From assembly GCA_903904755.1 (NCBI GenBank), contig CAIVDV010000058.1, forward strand, positions 59,684 through 123,683: a stretch of 64,000 bases of DNA. The letters are read 5' to 3'. Numbering within the stretch: position 1 is the stretch's first letter; each line of letters begins with the position of its first letter. Positions 47,419 to 55,641 of the stretch are shown here, piece after piece. The stretch comes from an uncultured Acidobacteriaceae bacterium. GTDB lineage: Bacteria; Acidobacteriota; Terriglobia; Terriglobales; Acidobacteriaceae. Both the position numbers and the translations under genes were made by a program. The notes under the pieces were generated by a model. The model had not been told where the DNA came from, ran no database searches, and worked only from the letters and a program-made list of their open reading frames with translations.

Positions 47419-49353
47419 TTAACCGGCCAACGCCACGGTCAGCACGGTGATGTCGTCTTCCTGCCCAAAGCGTTGAGCCACCTCCGCCAACTCCCTGGCG
47501 CTTCCCTTTGCGGCTTCTGCCGTCCTGGCAAAGCCGAATAACTCGCCGCCCGCATTGCGCGCTTCCACCACGCCATCGGAGAGCAGGGTAATCGTCTGGC
47601 CGGGCTCCAGTTGCAGCTCGGTAACTTCGTATTGCTCAGCTTCCGTAATGCCCACGGGCAGGCCGCCGGCGACCGTCACTTCGTGTCCATCGACGTAGGG
47701 AGACAGGTGGCCGGCGTTGGCGATTTGCACCCTGCCATCGGGCCGAATCCGCGCCACCTGACAGGTGGCAAACCCGCCGATTCCGCTGCGGCAAAAGGCC
47801 CGGTTCAACTGCGCGAGAAGCACTGTCGGCGAATCTTCTTCATGGCCTTCGCTGGCCCCCAGCAGCATGGCGCCGGCGATGGCGGCTGCAGCACCCTTGC
47901 CGCTGACGTCGCCAATCAGAATCCACTGCGATCCATCCGGCAGCACCCGGCAGCGGTAAAAATCTCCGCCGACTTCCTTCGCCGGTAAAAAGACCGCCTC
48001 AATCGCAAGCCCGCTCGCCACGCCCTGCACCTCGGGAACCAGCAGCCGCTGCATTTCGCGAGCGGCGGCCATTTCGCCAGCAAGGGCGGCTTTCTCCTGG
48101 TTGTTGTTCCGGATGCGGGCCATGAGCAGGAGGGTCATGACGATGACGACGGTGGTAATGGCGATGGCGCGCGGAGCCTGAAGGCGCAGGAAGATAAAGG
48201 GATCCATCCCCAGTGGGGGAAACTGGATGCCGAGATACATGATTTCCATCATGCCCCAGAAGAAGCAGGCGATGTAGATGGGCATCATGCGGCGAGCGAT
48301 GGTCTGGAGTGGCCAGAAGGCAGTGATGAGAGCAGTGGAAGTGAGGACGAAGACGGGAATCTGCGTGCTGAGCAGCGTGGGGCTGGAGTCACAGTACCAG
48401 CGCAGCGCAAATGAGATTTGATTCGGCAGCAGGGCTGCAAGAAGGACGCCAAATGTGATCATTGCGTTGAGGAAAATTGGAATGCGATAGAACCAGGGAA
48501 CGCGGCGACCAACCAGAGCGAACGAAAAGAGCGGGGCGAAAACTCCATTGAAGTTGCCGATGGCATAGAGAAGCAATACCAGGCGGGAAGGGATGGGAAT
48601 GGAGGCAGCGAGGAGGAAGTCATCGAGCCGAATCAGGGCGACTGTTGCCCAGGCGATCCCGACCCAGAGGATAGCGGTCTGGGAGCGGTCGAACTGGTAA
48701 AGGGTGAGGAAAAAGAGGCCGGCCAGGCCGATGAGGGCAAAGCCTAACCAGATAATCCAGCGAGAGCGGACAGCTTGATCGATGGCGGCGGAGCGGGAGT
48801 CGGCGAGATAGGTGGCATCGCCCAGGGTGACGTCGAATGTGGGCTGCGCCGAGTAGATGGTTGGGGTTTCCGTGAGGCGGAGTGCCAAGAGAAAAGGTTT
48901 GGTGCGGTCGGCGAAGCGGGGATTGCTGTACTGCGTGGCGATGCCGACGGTGTGGCTGCCGGTGACAAGGTTGCCGAAGGTGCCGAGGAGTTGGCCATCG
49001 AGGAAAAGCTGGTAGGCGGAGTCGAGGTCGACCTGAAGGACGGGGTTGACGGTAGGGGCGAGGCTGGCGGGCGTGAGGCGGCAGCGGAACCAGACTCGAG
49101 GCTCGAAGTGCTGTTTTTCGGGAAGCTGGGCGGTGGGTAGCCAGGTGCGGTCGTCGAGGTCAGGGGCGGCCCAGGCGGGGTTGTCGCCAAAGTGGAAGAG
49201 GCAGGTTTCAGCGGTGATGGAGAGAGCCGCCTGCGCCTGGCAGGCAGGGTTCCATGCCAACCAGGCCATCGCCAGGGCTAGCCACAGGCCGGTCGTCCAG
49301 CATCGCGATCGAATCAAGCGTTCCTCACGGGTTGAAGGAGCAAACCCAGCCAT
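47419..49353 (-). CDS. Membrane-anchored SpoIIE-type PP2C phosphatase
   Basis: A 644-residue sensor-effector. A signal and an extracytoplasmic beta-rich domain (residues about 40-190) precede seven or eight membrane helices (7TM-type sensor). A short coiled coil (NNNQEKAALAGEMAAAREMQ) leads to a SpoIIE/PP2C catalytic domain at the C terminus. Metal-binding motifs are visible: VGGDFY, LIGDVSGKG, ANAGHLSP and LSDGVVEA. It would dephosphorylate a serine/threonine-phosphorylated partner such as an anti-sigma antagonist. The start is ATG 49353 with GGAG upstream. No anti-sigma gene lies nearby. Confidence 0.85.
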   Translation of the reverse strand: MAGFAPSTREERLIRSRCWTTGLWLALAMAWLAWNPACQAQAALSITAETCLFHFGDNPAWAAPDLDDRTWLPTAQLPEKQHFEPRVWFRCRLTPASLAPTVNPVLQVDLDSAYQLFLDGQLLGTFGNLVTGSHTVGIATQYSNPRFADRTKPFLLALRLTETPTIYSAQPTFDVTLGDATYLADSRSAAIDQAVRSRWIIWLGFALIGLAGLFFLTLYQFDRSQTAILWVGIAWATVALIRLDDFLLAASIPIPSRLVLLLYAIGNFNGVFAPLFSFALVGRRVPWFYRIPIFLNAMITFGVLLAALLPNQISFALRWYCDSSPTLLSTQIPVFVLTSTALITAFWPLQTIARRMMPIYIACFFWGMMEIMYLGIQFPPLGMDPFIFLRLQAPRAIAITTVVIVMTLLLMARIRNNNQEKAALAGEMAAAREMQRLLVPEVQGVASGLAIEAVFLPAKEVGGDFYRCRVLPDGSQWILIGDVSGKGAAAAIAGAMLLGASEGHEEDSPTVLLAQLNRAFCRSGIGGFATCQVARIRPDGRVQIANAGHLSPYVDGHEVTVAGGLPVGITEAEQYEVTELQLEPGQTITLLSDGVVEARNAGGELFGFARTAEAAKGSARELAEVAQRFGQEDDITVLTVALAG

Positions 49354-49404
49354 TCTATCTCCTCGCCAATTGTTTTCCATCAACATCCGCATCCGCCCGC
49401 TGCA

Positions 49405-50661
49405 ATGCGCCCGGCGTGGCTGCCGTTACACTGGATTTTGGCAGACTCGCCCCAGGAAAACGTCACCATCACCGCCACTGAACCCATCACGCACGGCCTC
49501 TCCGGCGAACTCGTCGCACCCGACTGGCCACCGCTCACCCTCGACGAGGCTGACCGGGTCATGCGCCACTTTCCCGCGGCCGGCACAGCTACTTCCCTGC
49601 TCACCATCAGCCCGCGTCCCTTTTCGGCTGCCAGCGTCGTCGCCACACCCCGCGAACCGGTCTTCCTCAAGCGCCACGCCCTCGCCGTGCGCACCCCGCA
49701 GAGCCTTGCCGAAGAGCACGCATTCCTCGCCCACCTCGCCGCCAACACCCCTCTCGTCCGGCCCGCCTTCACCACGGCTTCCGGCGTATCGGCAGTTGTT
49801 CAAGGCCCCTGGTGCTACGAGCTTCACCCCGTAGCTCCCGGCATCGACGCATACCGGGATGCCCTCTCCTGGACTCCGTTTTTCTCCTCCGGTCACGCGC
49901 ACGCCGCCGGCCGCGCCATGGCGCAATTGCACAACGCCGCAGAGGGTTACGCCGCGCCGGCCCGCGGCCGTGCGCAACTGGTCACCAGCTTCACCATCCT
50001 GCCCGCGCCCAATCCCTACAAGGCGATTGAGCACTACCTGGCCGCCCGCCCCCGATTGCAGGCATGGCTGGGCCCTCGCCACTGGCGCGCCGCCGTGGAA
50101 GAGACCCTGTCTCCGTCCTTCCAGACCATTGCGGAAACGCCCTTTGCCGCGTGGTTCGCCGGGCGCGGCAGCCACCCCATGAGCCGCCACTTTGCCCCGC
50201 TGTGGACGCACAACGACCTGCACGCCTCCAACCTGACCTGGACCTCCGCCGGCCCGGATGCCAAGGTTGCCGCCGTCATCGACTTCGGCCTGGCCGACCG
50301 CACCTGCGCCCTCCACGACCTCGCCACAGCCATCGAGCGAAACATTGTCGAGTGGCTGCGTCTCGACGAGCCAGCTGCCACCCGTGGCCCGTTGACCCAT
50401 CCGGACCAGCTCGATGCCCTGATTGCCGGATACCACGAGATACGGCCACTGGACCCGGCAGCGCTTACCACTCTGGCAGCAATCCTGCCCATCGTACACC
50501 TCGAATTCGCCCTCTCTGAGGCCGACTACTTCCTCACCGTCCTCAACTCGCCGGAAAAGACCGCAATCGCCTGGGACGGATACTTCCTCGACCACGCCCG
50601 CTGGTTCTCCTCGCTTGAGGGTCAATCCCTCCTCGACCAGATTCGGAGTTTTCGCCCATGA
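49405..50661 (+). CDS. APH-fold phosphotransferase (small-molecule kinase)
   Basis: A 418-residue kinase-like protein of the aminoglycoside phosphotransferase/choline-kinase fold. The catalytic loop is WTHNDLHASN with base Asp271, and the metal-binding DFG-equivalent is VIDFGLAD with Asp293. Its stop overlaps the start of the PnuC-family transporter gene by ATGA. In known vitamin salvage systems a PnuC-type facilitator works with a kinase that traps the vitamin inside, and thiamine kinase is of this fold. I infer that role; the substrate (thiamine, nicotinamide riboside or another) is unproven. Confidence 0.75.
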   Translation: MRPAWLPLHWILADSPQENVTITATEPITHGLSGELVAPDWPPLTLDEADRVMRHFPAAGTATSLLTISPRPFSAASVVATPREPVFLKRHALAVRTPQSLAEEHAFLAHLAANTPLVRPAFTTASGVSAVVQGPWCYELHPVAPGIDAYRDALSWTPFFSSGHAHAAGRAMAQLHNAAEGYAAPARGRAQLVTSFTILPAPNPYKAIEHYLAARPRLQAWLGPRHWRAAVEETLSPSFQTIAETPFAAWFAGRGSHPMSRHFAPLWTHNDLHASNLTWTSAGPDAKVAAVIDFGLADRTCALHDLATAIERNIVEWLRLDEPAATRGPLTHPDQLDALIAGYHEIRPLDPAALTTLAAILPIVHLEFALSEADYFLTVLNSPEKTAIAWDGYFLDHARWFSSLEGQSLLDQIRSFRP

Positions 50662-51281
50662 CGGCTGCCCTTCTTCCATGGTTCTCCGAGCACTGGTTTG
50701 AGCTGGTCGCCGCGCTCGTCAGCGCTGTCGACGTCTACCTCTCCACCCGCCGCAGCATGATCTCCTGGCCCATCACCATCCTCGCCAGCCTGCTCTACGC
50801 GGAGCAGTTCCGCGAGTCACGCCTCTACTCTGACATGCTGCTGCAGGGCATCTTCATCCTCTTTGCTATCTATGGCTGGTACTACTGGTACCGCGGGCTG
50901 AAGGCTGAGGGCTCGGTGCGCGTCGTCAGCCCTTCGTCACTCCTCCTCATTCGCGACATCCTCATCGGCTGCCTTCTCAGCGTGGCTCTGGGCTTTTGGA
51001 TGCACGCCCACACCGATGCTTCCCTTCCCTTCTTTGATGCCGCTCTCACCGCCTTCTCCCTGGTCGGCACCTGGTGGGGAGCGCGCAAGTACATCGCCAA
51101 CTGGTGGCTCTGGATTGTCGTTGACCTGCTGTACATCGGCGAGTACGTGGTGAAGCAACTGGAGTTGACTGCGATTCTCTACGCCGTCTTCGTGCTGCTC
51201 GCCATCCTGGGCCTGCAGGGCTGGCGGCGGGCACTCCGCAGCCAGCAGGCCGGAGGGACAGAGACTGGGCAGGCCGCATGA
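50658..51281 (+). CDS. pnuC: PnuC-family vitamin transporter
   Basis: A 207-residue membrane protein of about seven helices. It has the family motifs TWWGARKY and NWWLWIVVDLLYIGEYVVKQ, matching the W-x-x-D-x-x-Y substrate region of PnuC proteins. These facilitate uptake of nicotinamide riboside (PnuC), thiamine (PnuT) or riboflavin (PnuX). It overlaps both neighbours by 4 bases, so translation is coupled to the kinase-like gene. No TPP, FMN or NiaR-type control element is seen in the short upstream gap. Confidence 0.88.
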   Translation: MTAALLPWFSEHWFELVAALVSAVDVYLSTRRSMISWPITILASLLYAEQFRESRLYSDMLLQGIFILFAIYGWYYWYRGLKAEGSVRVVSPSSLLLIRDILIGCLLSVALGFWMHAHTDASLPFFDAALTAFSLVGTWWGARKYIANWWLWIVVDLLYIGEYVVKQLELTAILYAVFVLLAILGLQGWRRALRSQQAGGTETGQAA

Positions 51282-52138
51282 CCCCAGCCAGCTTCCGGGT
51301 TCGCCTCTACCCAATCCACTTTGCCCGCACCTTTTCGCTGCAGTCGCTGGGCTCCTACGACCCCACCGCCAGCCGCACCCGCGACAGCTTTGCCAAGGCC
51401 TTCCACTACCGCGACGCCCCGGCCGCGCTGCTGTACGCGCGCCACGGGGCCGAGGAGCTGGAGGTGACCGCCTATGGCCCTCACGCCGCTGACCTGACGG
51501 AACTGACCCGCGCCTGCCTCGCGCAGGACGACCAGTACCACGACTTCCTCACTCCTGACACCGGCATCCAGCGCCTTCACTTCCGCCAGCCCGGCCTGCG
51601 GATTCTTCGTTTTCCCTGGCTCTGGGATTCCGTCATCTCGGCCATCCTGCAGCAGCGCATCCGCACGGTGGACGCCATGCGCGGCTGGCGGCAGATTGCC
51701 CGCAAGTGGGGCTCGCCTGCGCCGCTCGGCCTCACCGCGTTTCCCCAGCCGTCAGTCGTTGCACAGTTCCCGGAGTTTGAGCTGCGCGCTCTCGACATTG
51801 ACCACCAGCGTGCCCAGACCCTGCTGCGTTTTGCGCGGGAATCCCGCTTCCACGCGACCGAACCCACGATGACCTTTGCCGCCCTGCGCGCGCACCTGCT
51901 GCGCCAGCCCGGCATTGGTCCCTGGACGGCGGAAACCGTCCTCGGCTACGGCGCGGGCGACATTGACGCCGCCATCCCCGGCGACCTGCATCTGCCGCAC
52001 CTGGTCTGCTACGCGCTGGCAGGCGAGCCGGAAGGGTCAGACGAGCGCATGATGGAGCTGCTTGCCCCCTTTGCCGGCCACCGCTTCCGCATCATCCGGC
52101 TGCTCTACGACAGCGGCCTGCAACGCCCCCGCAAGTAG
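51278..52138 (+). CDS. HhH-GPD DNA glycosylase, AlkA-like
   Basis: A 286-residue base-excision repair enzyme. The helix-hairpin-helix reads LLRQPGIGPWTAET (residues 207-220). It is followed by the catalytic Asp236 in AAIPGDLHLP, the pattern of 3-methyladenine DNA glycosylase II. The N-terminal beta domain is of AlkA type. It starts within the end of pnuC (4-base overlap), so it is the third gene of the operon. The functional link to the transporter is not evident; it may just be operon co-membership. Confidence 0.83.
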   Translation: MTPASFRVRLYPIHFARTFSLQSLGSYDPTASRTRDSFAKAFHYRDAPAALLYARHGAEELEVTAYGPHAADLTELTRACLAQDDQYHDFLTPDTGIQRLHFRQPGLRILRFPWLWDSVISAILQQRIRTVDAMRGWRQIARKWGSPAPLGLTAFPQPSVVAQFPEFELRALDIDHQRAQTLLRFARESRFHATEPTMTFAALRAHLLRQPGIGPWTAETVLGYGAGDIDAAIPGDLHLPHLVCYALAGEPEGSDERMMELLAPFAGHRFRIIRLLYDSGLQRPRK

Positions 52139-52176
52139 CCCCTGGCCCGCCCAAAAGGCCATGGCATCAACGCCAA

Positions 52177-52185
52177 TGTGATAAT
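52177..52185 (+). promoter_or_regulatory. Extended -10 element upstream of the deoxyhypusine-synthase-like gene
   Basis: TGTGATAAT gives a TG-n plus GATAAT extended -10, about 40 bases before the ATG. AAGGAG at the usual distance serves translation. No convincing -35 box is seen, which extended -10 promoters can tolerate. Confidence 0.35.
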
Positions 52186-52225
52186 TTCGAGGATGGCGCA
52201 GTTCGCGTGAAGGAGTGTTTTTCCC

Positions 52226-53194
52226 ATGGCTATCAAGGAATTCATCAAACATCATTACCGGCATTTCAACGCGGCAGCGCTCATTGACGCTGCGGAAGGC
52301 TACGTCCAGTTGCTCGACAAGGGCGGCAAAATGTTCCTGACCCTGGGCGGCGCCATGTCCACCGCGGAGCTCGGTCTCTCACTGGCCGAAATGATTCGCC
52401 AGGGCAAGGTCCACGCCATCACCTGCACCGGTGCCAACCTGGAAGAGGATGTCTTCAACCTCGTCGCCCACGACTTTTACGAGCGCGTGCCGCACTACCG
52501 CGACCTGACCCCCGAAGACGAGGAAAAACTCCTCGCCCGTCACATGAACCGCGTCACCGACACCTGCATCCCCGAGATGGAAGCGATGCGCCGCATTGAG
52601 GCTGCCGTGCTGGCCGAGTGGGTTCGCGCCGACCAGGCTGGCGAGCGCTACTTCCCCCACGAGTTCATGTACAAGATTCTTCTCTCCGGAGTCCTCAAGG
52701 AGAGCTACCAGATCGACCCAAAGAACAGTTGGCTGCTGGCCGCCGCCGAGCGCAACCTTCCCATCTTCGTCCCCGGATGGGAAGACTCCACCCTGGGCAA
52801 CATGTACGCCGGCCACTGCATCACCGCCGACGTCAAAAACGTCCACACCGTCCGCACCGGCATTGAATACATGCAGGTTCTGGCCGAGTGGTACACCAAC
52901 ACCACCGCAACCACCCCGGTTGGCTTCTTCCAGATTGCTGGCGGCATCGCCGGCGACTTCCCCATCTGCGTCGTCCCCATGCTCCACCAGGACCTCCAGC
53001 GCAGCCACGTTCCCCTCTGGGCATACTTCTGCCAAATCTCCGACTCCACCACCAGCTACGGCTCCTACTCCGGCGCTGTCCCCAACGAGAAAATCACCTG
53101 GGGCAAGCTCGGCAAAGACACGCCGAAGTTCATCATCGAGTCCGACGCCACCATCGTCGCACCGCTGGTGTTTGCCTACGTGCTGGGCTGGTAA
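52226..53194 (+). CDS. Deoxyhypusine synthase-like protein
   Basis: A 322-residue NAD-dependent enzyme of the deoxyhypusine synthase family. It has FLTLGGAMST, the CTGANLEEDVFNL block, FFQIAGGIAGDFPIC, and a SGAVPNEKITWGK segment whose Lys294 matches the catalytic lysine of eukaryotic DHS (WGK). True deoxyhypusine (on eIF5A) does not occur in bacteria, so these bacterial homologues are thought to act on polyamines, for example as homospermidine-synthase-like or agmatine-related enzymes. That substrate assignment is not shown here. It stands alone. Confidence 0.85.
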   Translation: MAIKEFIKHHYRHFNAAALIDAAEGYVQLLDKGGKMFLTLGGAMSTAELGLSLAEMIRQGKVHAITCTGANLEEDVFNLVAHDFYERVPHYRDLTPEDEEKLLARHMNRVTDTCIPEMEAMRRIEAAVLAEWVRADQAGERYFPHEFMYKILLSGVLKESYQIDPKNSWLLAAAERNLPIFVPGWEDSTLGNMYAGHCITADVKNVHTVRTGIEYMQVLAEWYTNTTATTPVGFFQIAGGIAGDFPICVVPMLHQDLQRSHVPLWAYFCQISDSTTSYGSYSGAVPNEKITWGKLGKDTPKFIIESDATIVAPLVFAYVLGW

Positions 53195-53200
53195 ACTTTT

Positions 53201-53250
53201 CCAATACAAAGGGGCACAGAGCGATAAAGCTCCGTGCCCCTTTGTATTGG
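53201..53250. terminator. Long inverted repeat after the deoxyhypusine-synthase-like gene
   Basis: Two 22-base arms with a single mismatch (outer arm CCAATACAAAGGGGCAC, inner GAGC/GCTC) enclose a 6-base loop. The stem begins 6 bases after the stop codon and includes CCCCTTTG, a usual terminator core. It is in the convergent gap before fucU and may serve both strands. Confidence 0.7.
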
Positions 53251-53270
53251 CGTCCGTGGGCGGTCGCCGC

Positions 53271-53699
53271 TTACCCCCGCACCACACCCTTTTTCAGGAT
53301 CAGATTCCCGTAAGCCCGCGTCTCGCCGGTCATCACAATGGCATAAGCCTGCTTCGCCCGCTCATAGAAGGCGTGCCGCTCCACACGGACCGGAGCAGGA
53401 GAACCCGGTTCGTGGTGTACGCTCACCTCCATGTAGTCGGCCTCCACGGCTCGGTCCAGCGGGTCGCCCGGCACCACGGCCATCATGATTAGCGAGGCGT
53501 CGTAGGTGTCCAGCGGAAACAGCGGCAGGATGCCGTCCAGCAGTGCGGCAATGGGTATACCGTCCGCCCGCAGAAGCCGCTTTGCCAGCCCCGGCCCCGG
53601 AAAATTCGTGTCCGCCAGCACAATCTCGTCCCCGTGCCCCATCGCACTCAGCGTCTGCAGCAACTCCGGACTCAGCAACGGCGAAATCCCCTTCAGCAT
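53271..53699 (-). CDS. fucU: RbsD/FucU sugar mutarotase, probable L-fucose mutarotase
   Basis: A 142-residue protein that would interconvert sugar anomers. The family residues are present: His22 and Asp30 (MGHGDEIVLADTNFPG), and the C-terminal GETRAYGNLILKKGV that closes the pocket. The start is ATG 53699 with GAGGAG upstream. FucU and RbsD are hard to separate by motif alone, but the GNLILKKGVV tail is FucU-like. It follows the NtrC-type regulator by 26 bases on the same strand and is about 50 kb from the fucose genes at 3-6 kb. Confidence 0.8.
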   Translation of the reverse strand: MLKGISPLLSPELLQTLSAMGHGDEIVLADTNFPGPGLAKRLLRADGIPIAALLDGILPLFPLDTYDASLIMMAVVPGDPLDRAVEADYMEVSVHHEPGSPAPVRVERHAFYERAKQAYAIVMTGETRAYGNLILKKGVVRG

Positions 53700-53725
53700 A
53701 AAAATCTCCTCTTCATCACCTGCAA

Positions 53726-55066
53726 CTACAAGCCCAGTTGCTTGATCTTTGCGTACAGGGAACTTCGCGGAATCCCCAGCCTGGCAGCAGCTTTCACCAC
53801 GTTCCCCTCTTCCTCTTCCAGACATTGTCGGATATAGGCTTCCTCCATCTCCGCCAGCGTCCCCTGCAAGACAACCTTGAGCGTCCCGGGCGACCCCGGA
53901 GGCGCTCCCTCCAGTTCCAACCCCGTGCGATGAATCTCGCCATCGTCCGAGAGCAGCGCTGCCCGTTCCAGCACATTCCGCAGTTCGCGGATGTTTCCCG
54001 GCCACGAGTAATTCTGGATCACCCTGCGCGCGCTATCTGAGATTCGCAGCGGTCCCCGCCGCATCTCGCCGCCCAACTGGTCCAGCAGACGGTCGGTAAT
54101 CAGCGGAATATCCTCGGGCCGATCCCGCAAGGCCGGAATCACCAGCCGTAATGTACTGATTCTGAAATACAAATCGCTGCGGAACTTGTCTTCCTGTGCC
54201 AGTTTCTTCAGATCCCGGTGGGTCGCCGCCAGAATCTGCACATCCACCTTGCGCTCCAGCACATCGCCCAGTCGGTGGAACCGCTTCTCCTCCACCACCT
54301 TCAGAATCTTGGGCTGAACCGAACCATCCATATCCCCGATTTCGTCCAGAAAGAGCGTTCCGTGATTTGCCGCTTCCAGAAATCCGATCTTGTTGTTGAC
54401 AGCCCCGGTAAACGCGCCCTTCTGGTATCCGAACAGCTCCGACTCCAGCAACTCCCGCGACAAACCCGCGCAGTTCAAATCCACAAACGGCCGCTCCGAC
54501 CGCTGCCCCATCTTGTAAATCCAGCGCGCCAGCACGCCCTTGCCGGTTCCGGTTTCTCCTTGAATCAGCACCGGGCTGTTTGCCTCGGCCAGTCGCAACG
54601 CCGCATGTTTCAGATCCTGAATGGCCTTGCTCTTGCCCAGAAACGGATCGCGTTCATTCCGCGTCTGCTCCATCTTGCTGGCCAGGTAACGCTGCTGGTT
54701 GCGGTTGTTCTCAATCGTCCGCCGCAGTACCGTCGTCAGCACTTCCAGCTTGATGGGCTTGGGGACAAACTGGTCCGCCCCATTCTTCACCGCCTGCACC
54801 GCCAGGTCGATGCTCGCGTACCCGGTCAACACAATCAGCGGCACCCGCACATCGTTCGATTTCATCCAGTCAAGCAGCGTAAATGCCGTTCCGTCCCGAA
54901 GTTGATAGTCCGACAGGATGACATCCGGCGTGGAAGTCTGCATCTCTCGAAATGCCGCCGAAACGCTCTCGGCCTGGACGACCTCGTAACCCTCGGCTCC
55001 TAGGCCGTCCACCAGAAAATCCAGCATCAAGGCATCATCATCGACTACCAGTACACGTTCTTTCAT
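53726..55066 (-). CDS. NtrC-type sigma-54-dependent response regulator
   Basis: A 446-residue transcription activator. The receiver domain has VVDDDA and phosphoacceptor Asp53 (SDYQLRDG). The AAA+ domain has Walker A GETGTGKG (170-177), the sigma-54 contact loop GAFTGA (217-222) and Walker B TLFLDEIGD. A Fis-type helix-turn-helix closes the protein (EGNVVKAAARLGIPRSSLY). It should open sigma-54 promoters when phosphorylated. Its kinase is not adjacent; candidates are the hybrid kinase downstream or an unlinked one. The next gene on its strand is fucU. Confidence 0.93.
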   Translation of the reverse strand: MKERVLVVDDDALMLDFLVDGLGAEGYEVVQAESVSAAFREMQTSTPDVILSDYQLRDGTAFTLLDWMKSNDVRVPLIVLTGYASIDLAVQAVKNGADQFVPKPIKLEVLTTVLRRTIENNRNQQRYLASKMEQTRNERDPFLGKSKAIQDLKHAALRLAEANSPVLIQGETGTGKGVLARWIYKMGQRSERPFVDLNCAGLSRELLESELFGYQKGAFTGAVNNKIGFLEAANHGTLFLDEIGDMDGSVQPKILKVVEEKRFHRLGDVLERKVDVQILAATHRDLKKLAQEDKFRSDLYFRISTLRLVIPALRDRPEDIPLITDRLLDQLGGEMRRGPLRISDSARRVIQNYSWPGNIRELRNVLERAALLSDDGEIHRTGLELEGAPPGSPGTLKVVLQGTLAEMEEAYIRQCLEEEEGNVVKAAARLGIPRSSLYAKIKQLGL

Positions 55067-55641
55067 GCATCCTCTTTACGCTCATACTCTTCCCCCCCCC
55101 AAATCCCGCCTGGTTTCAACGTCAGGTTGAGGGCTGTACTCTTCACTAGAAAACTAGCACGACGCATCAGTTCCTTACGAATCCCGATTCGAATTCCGTA
55201 TCTTTCGCTGGATCCGCTGACCCACCCAACACCACCCCCGGCACCCCGGCTGGCAACCTGCAGCGCTGTTCACAACATCCAATCGGCAGGAGAATCTCCC
55301 GTCCCGGTTGGCCCCCCAGTGGTACCGTCCTGTGCTAGCCTAAGGTTCCCCTAGCTATTTCGACGTCGCTGCATCGGGTTGTCGCCAGCTCATGATTTGC
55401 GCCCAGTTCTCGCGTAAATCGCGACCCTTTGCCACGCCAATGTTGCTCACAAAGTTACTCCTGTGGGATTCCGTCTTGTTGAAATCGACTATCCCTTCCC
55501 GGATGTATATTCTGTTTTAAGCAGGTGTTTGCTACCGTGATTGAGTTTGCTCTTCCACCGCGACAGGCGCAGCCCTCAGCTGACGAGGGTGATGCTTTTG
55601 CGACCGCCACAAATTCCGGGGTTCTTGTTTTGCCGGAAGCG
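55067..55641. other. Non-coding spacer between the NtrC-type regulator and the first REC-EAL gene
   Basis: No gene is supported here. It has a run of nine C (55092-55100), a CGAAT-cccg-ATTCG inverted repeat (55178-55191), and CTAG-aaaa-CTAG (55146-55157). I looked for a sigma-54 promoter (TGGCAC-N5-TTGC) but did not find a clear one. The last 117 bases are open in the REC-EAL frame but have a lower GC content at third positions than the gene. Confidence 0.4.

Noticed and set aside
55092..55100. Run of nine C between genes as a phase-variable promoter element
   Set aside because: It lies immediately upstream of the NtrC-type gene start, but I see no promoter whose spacing it would change.
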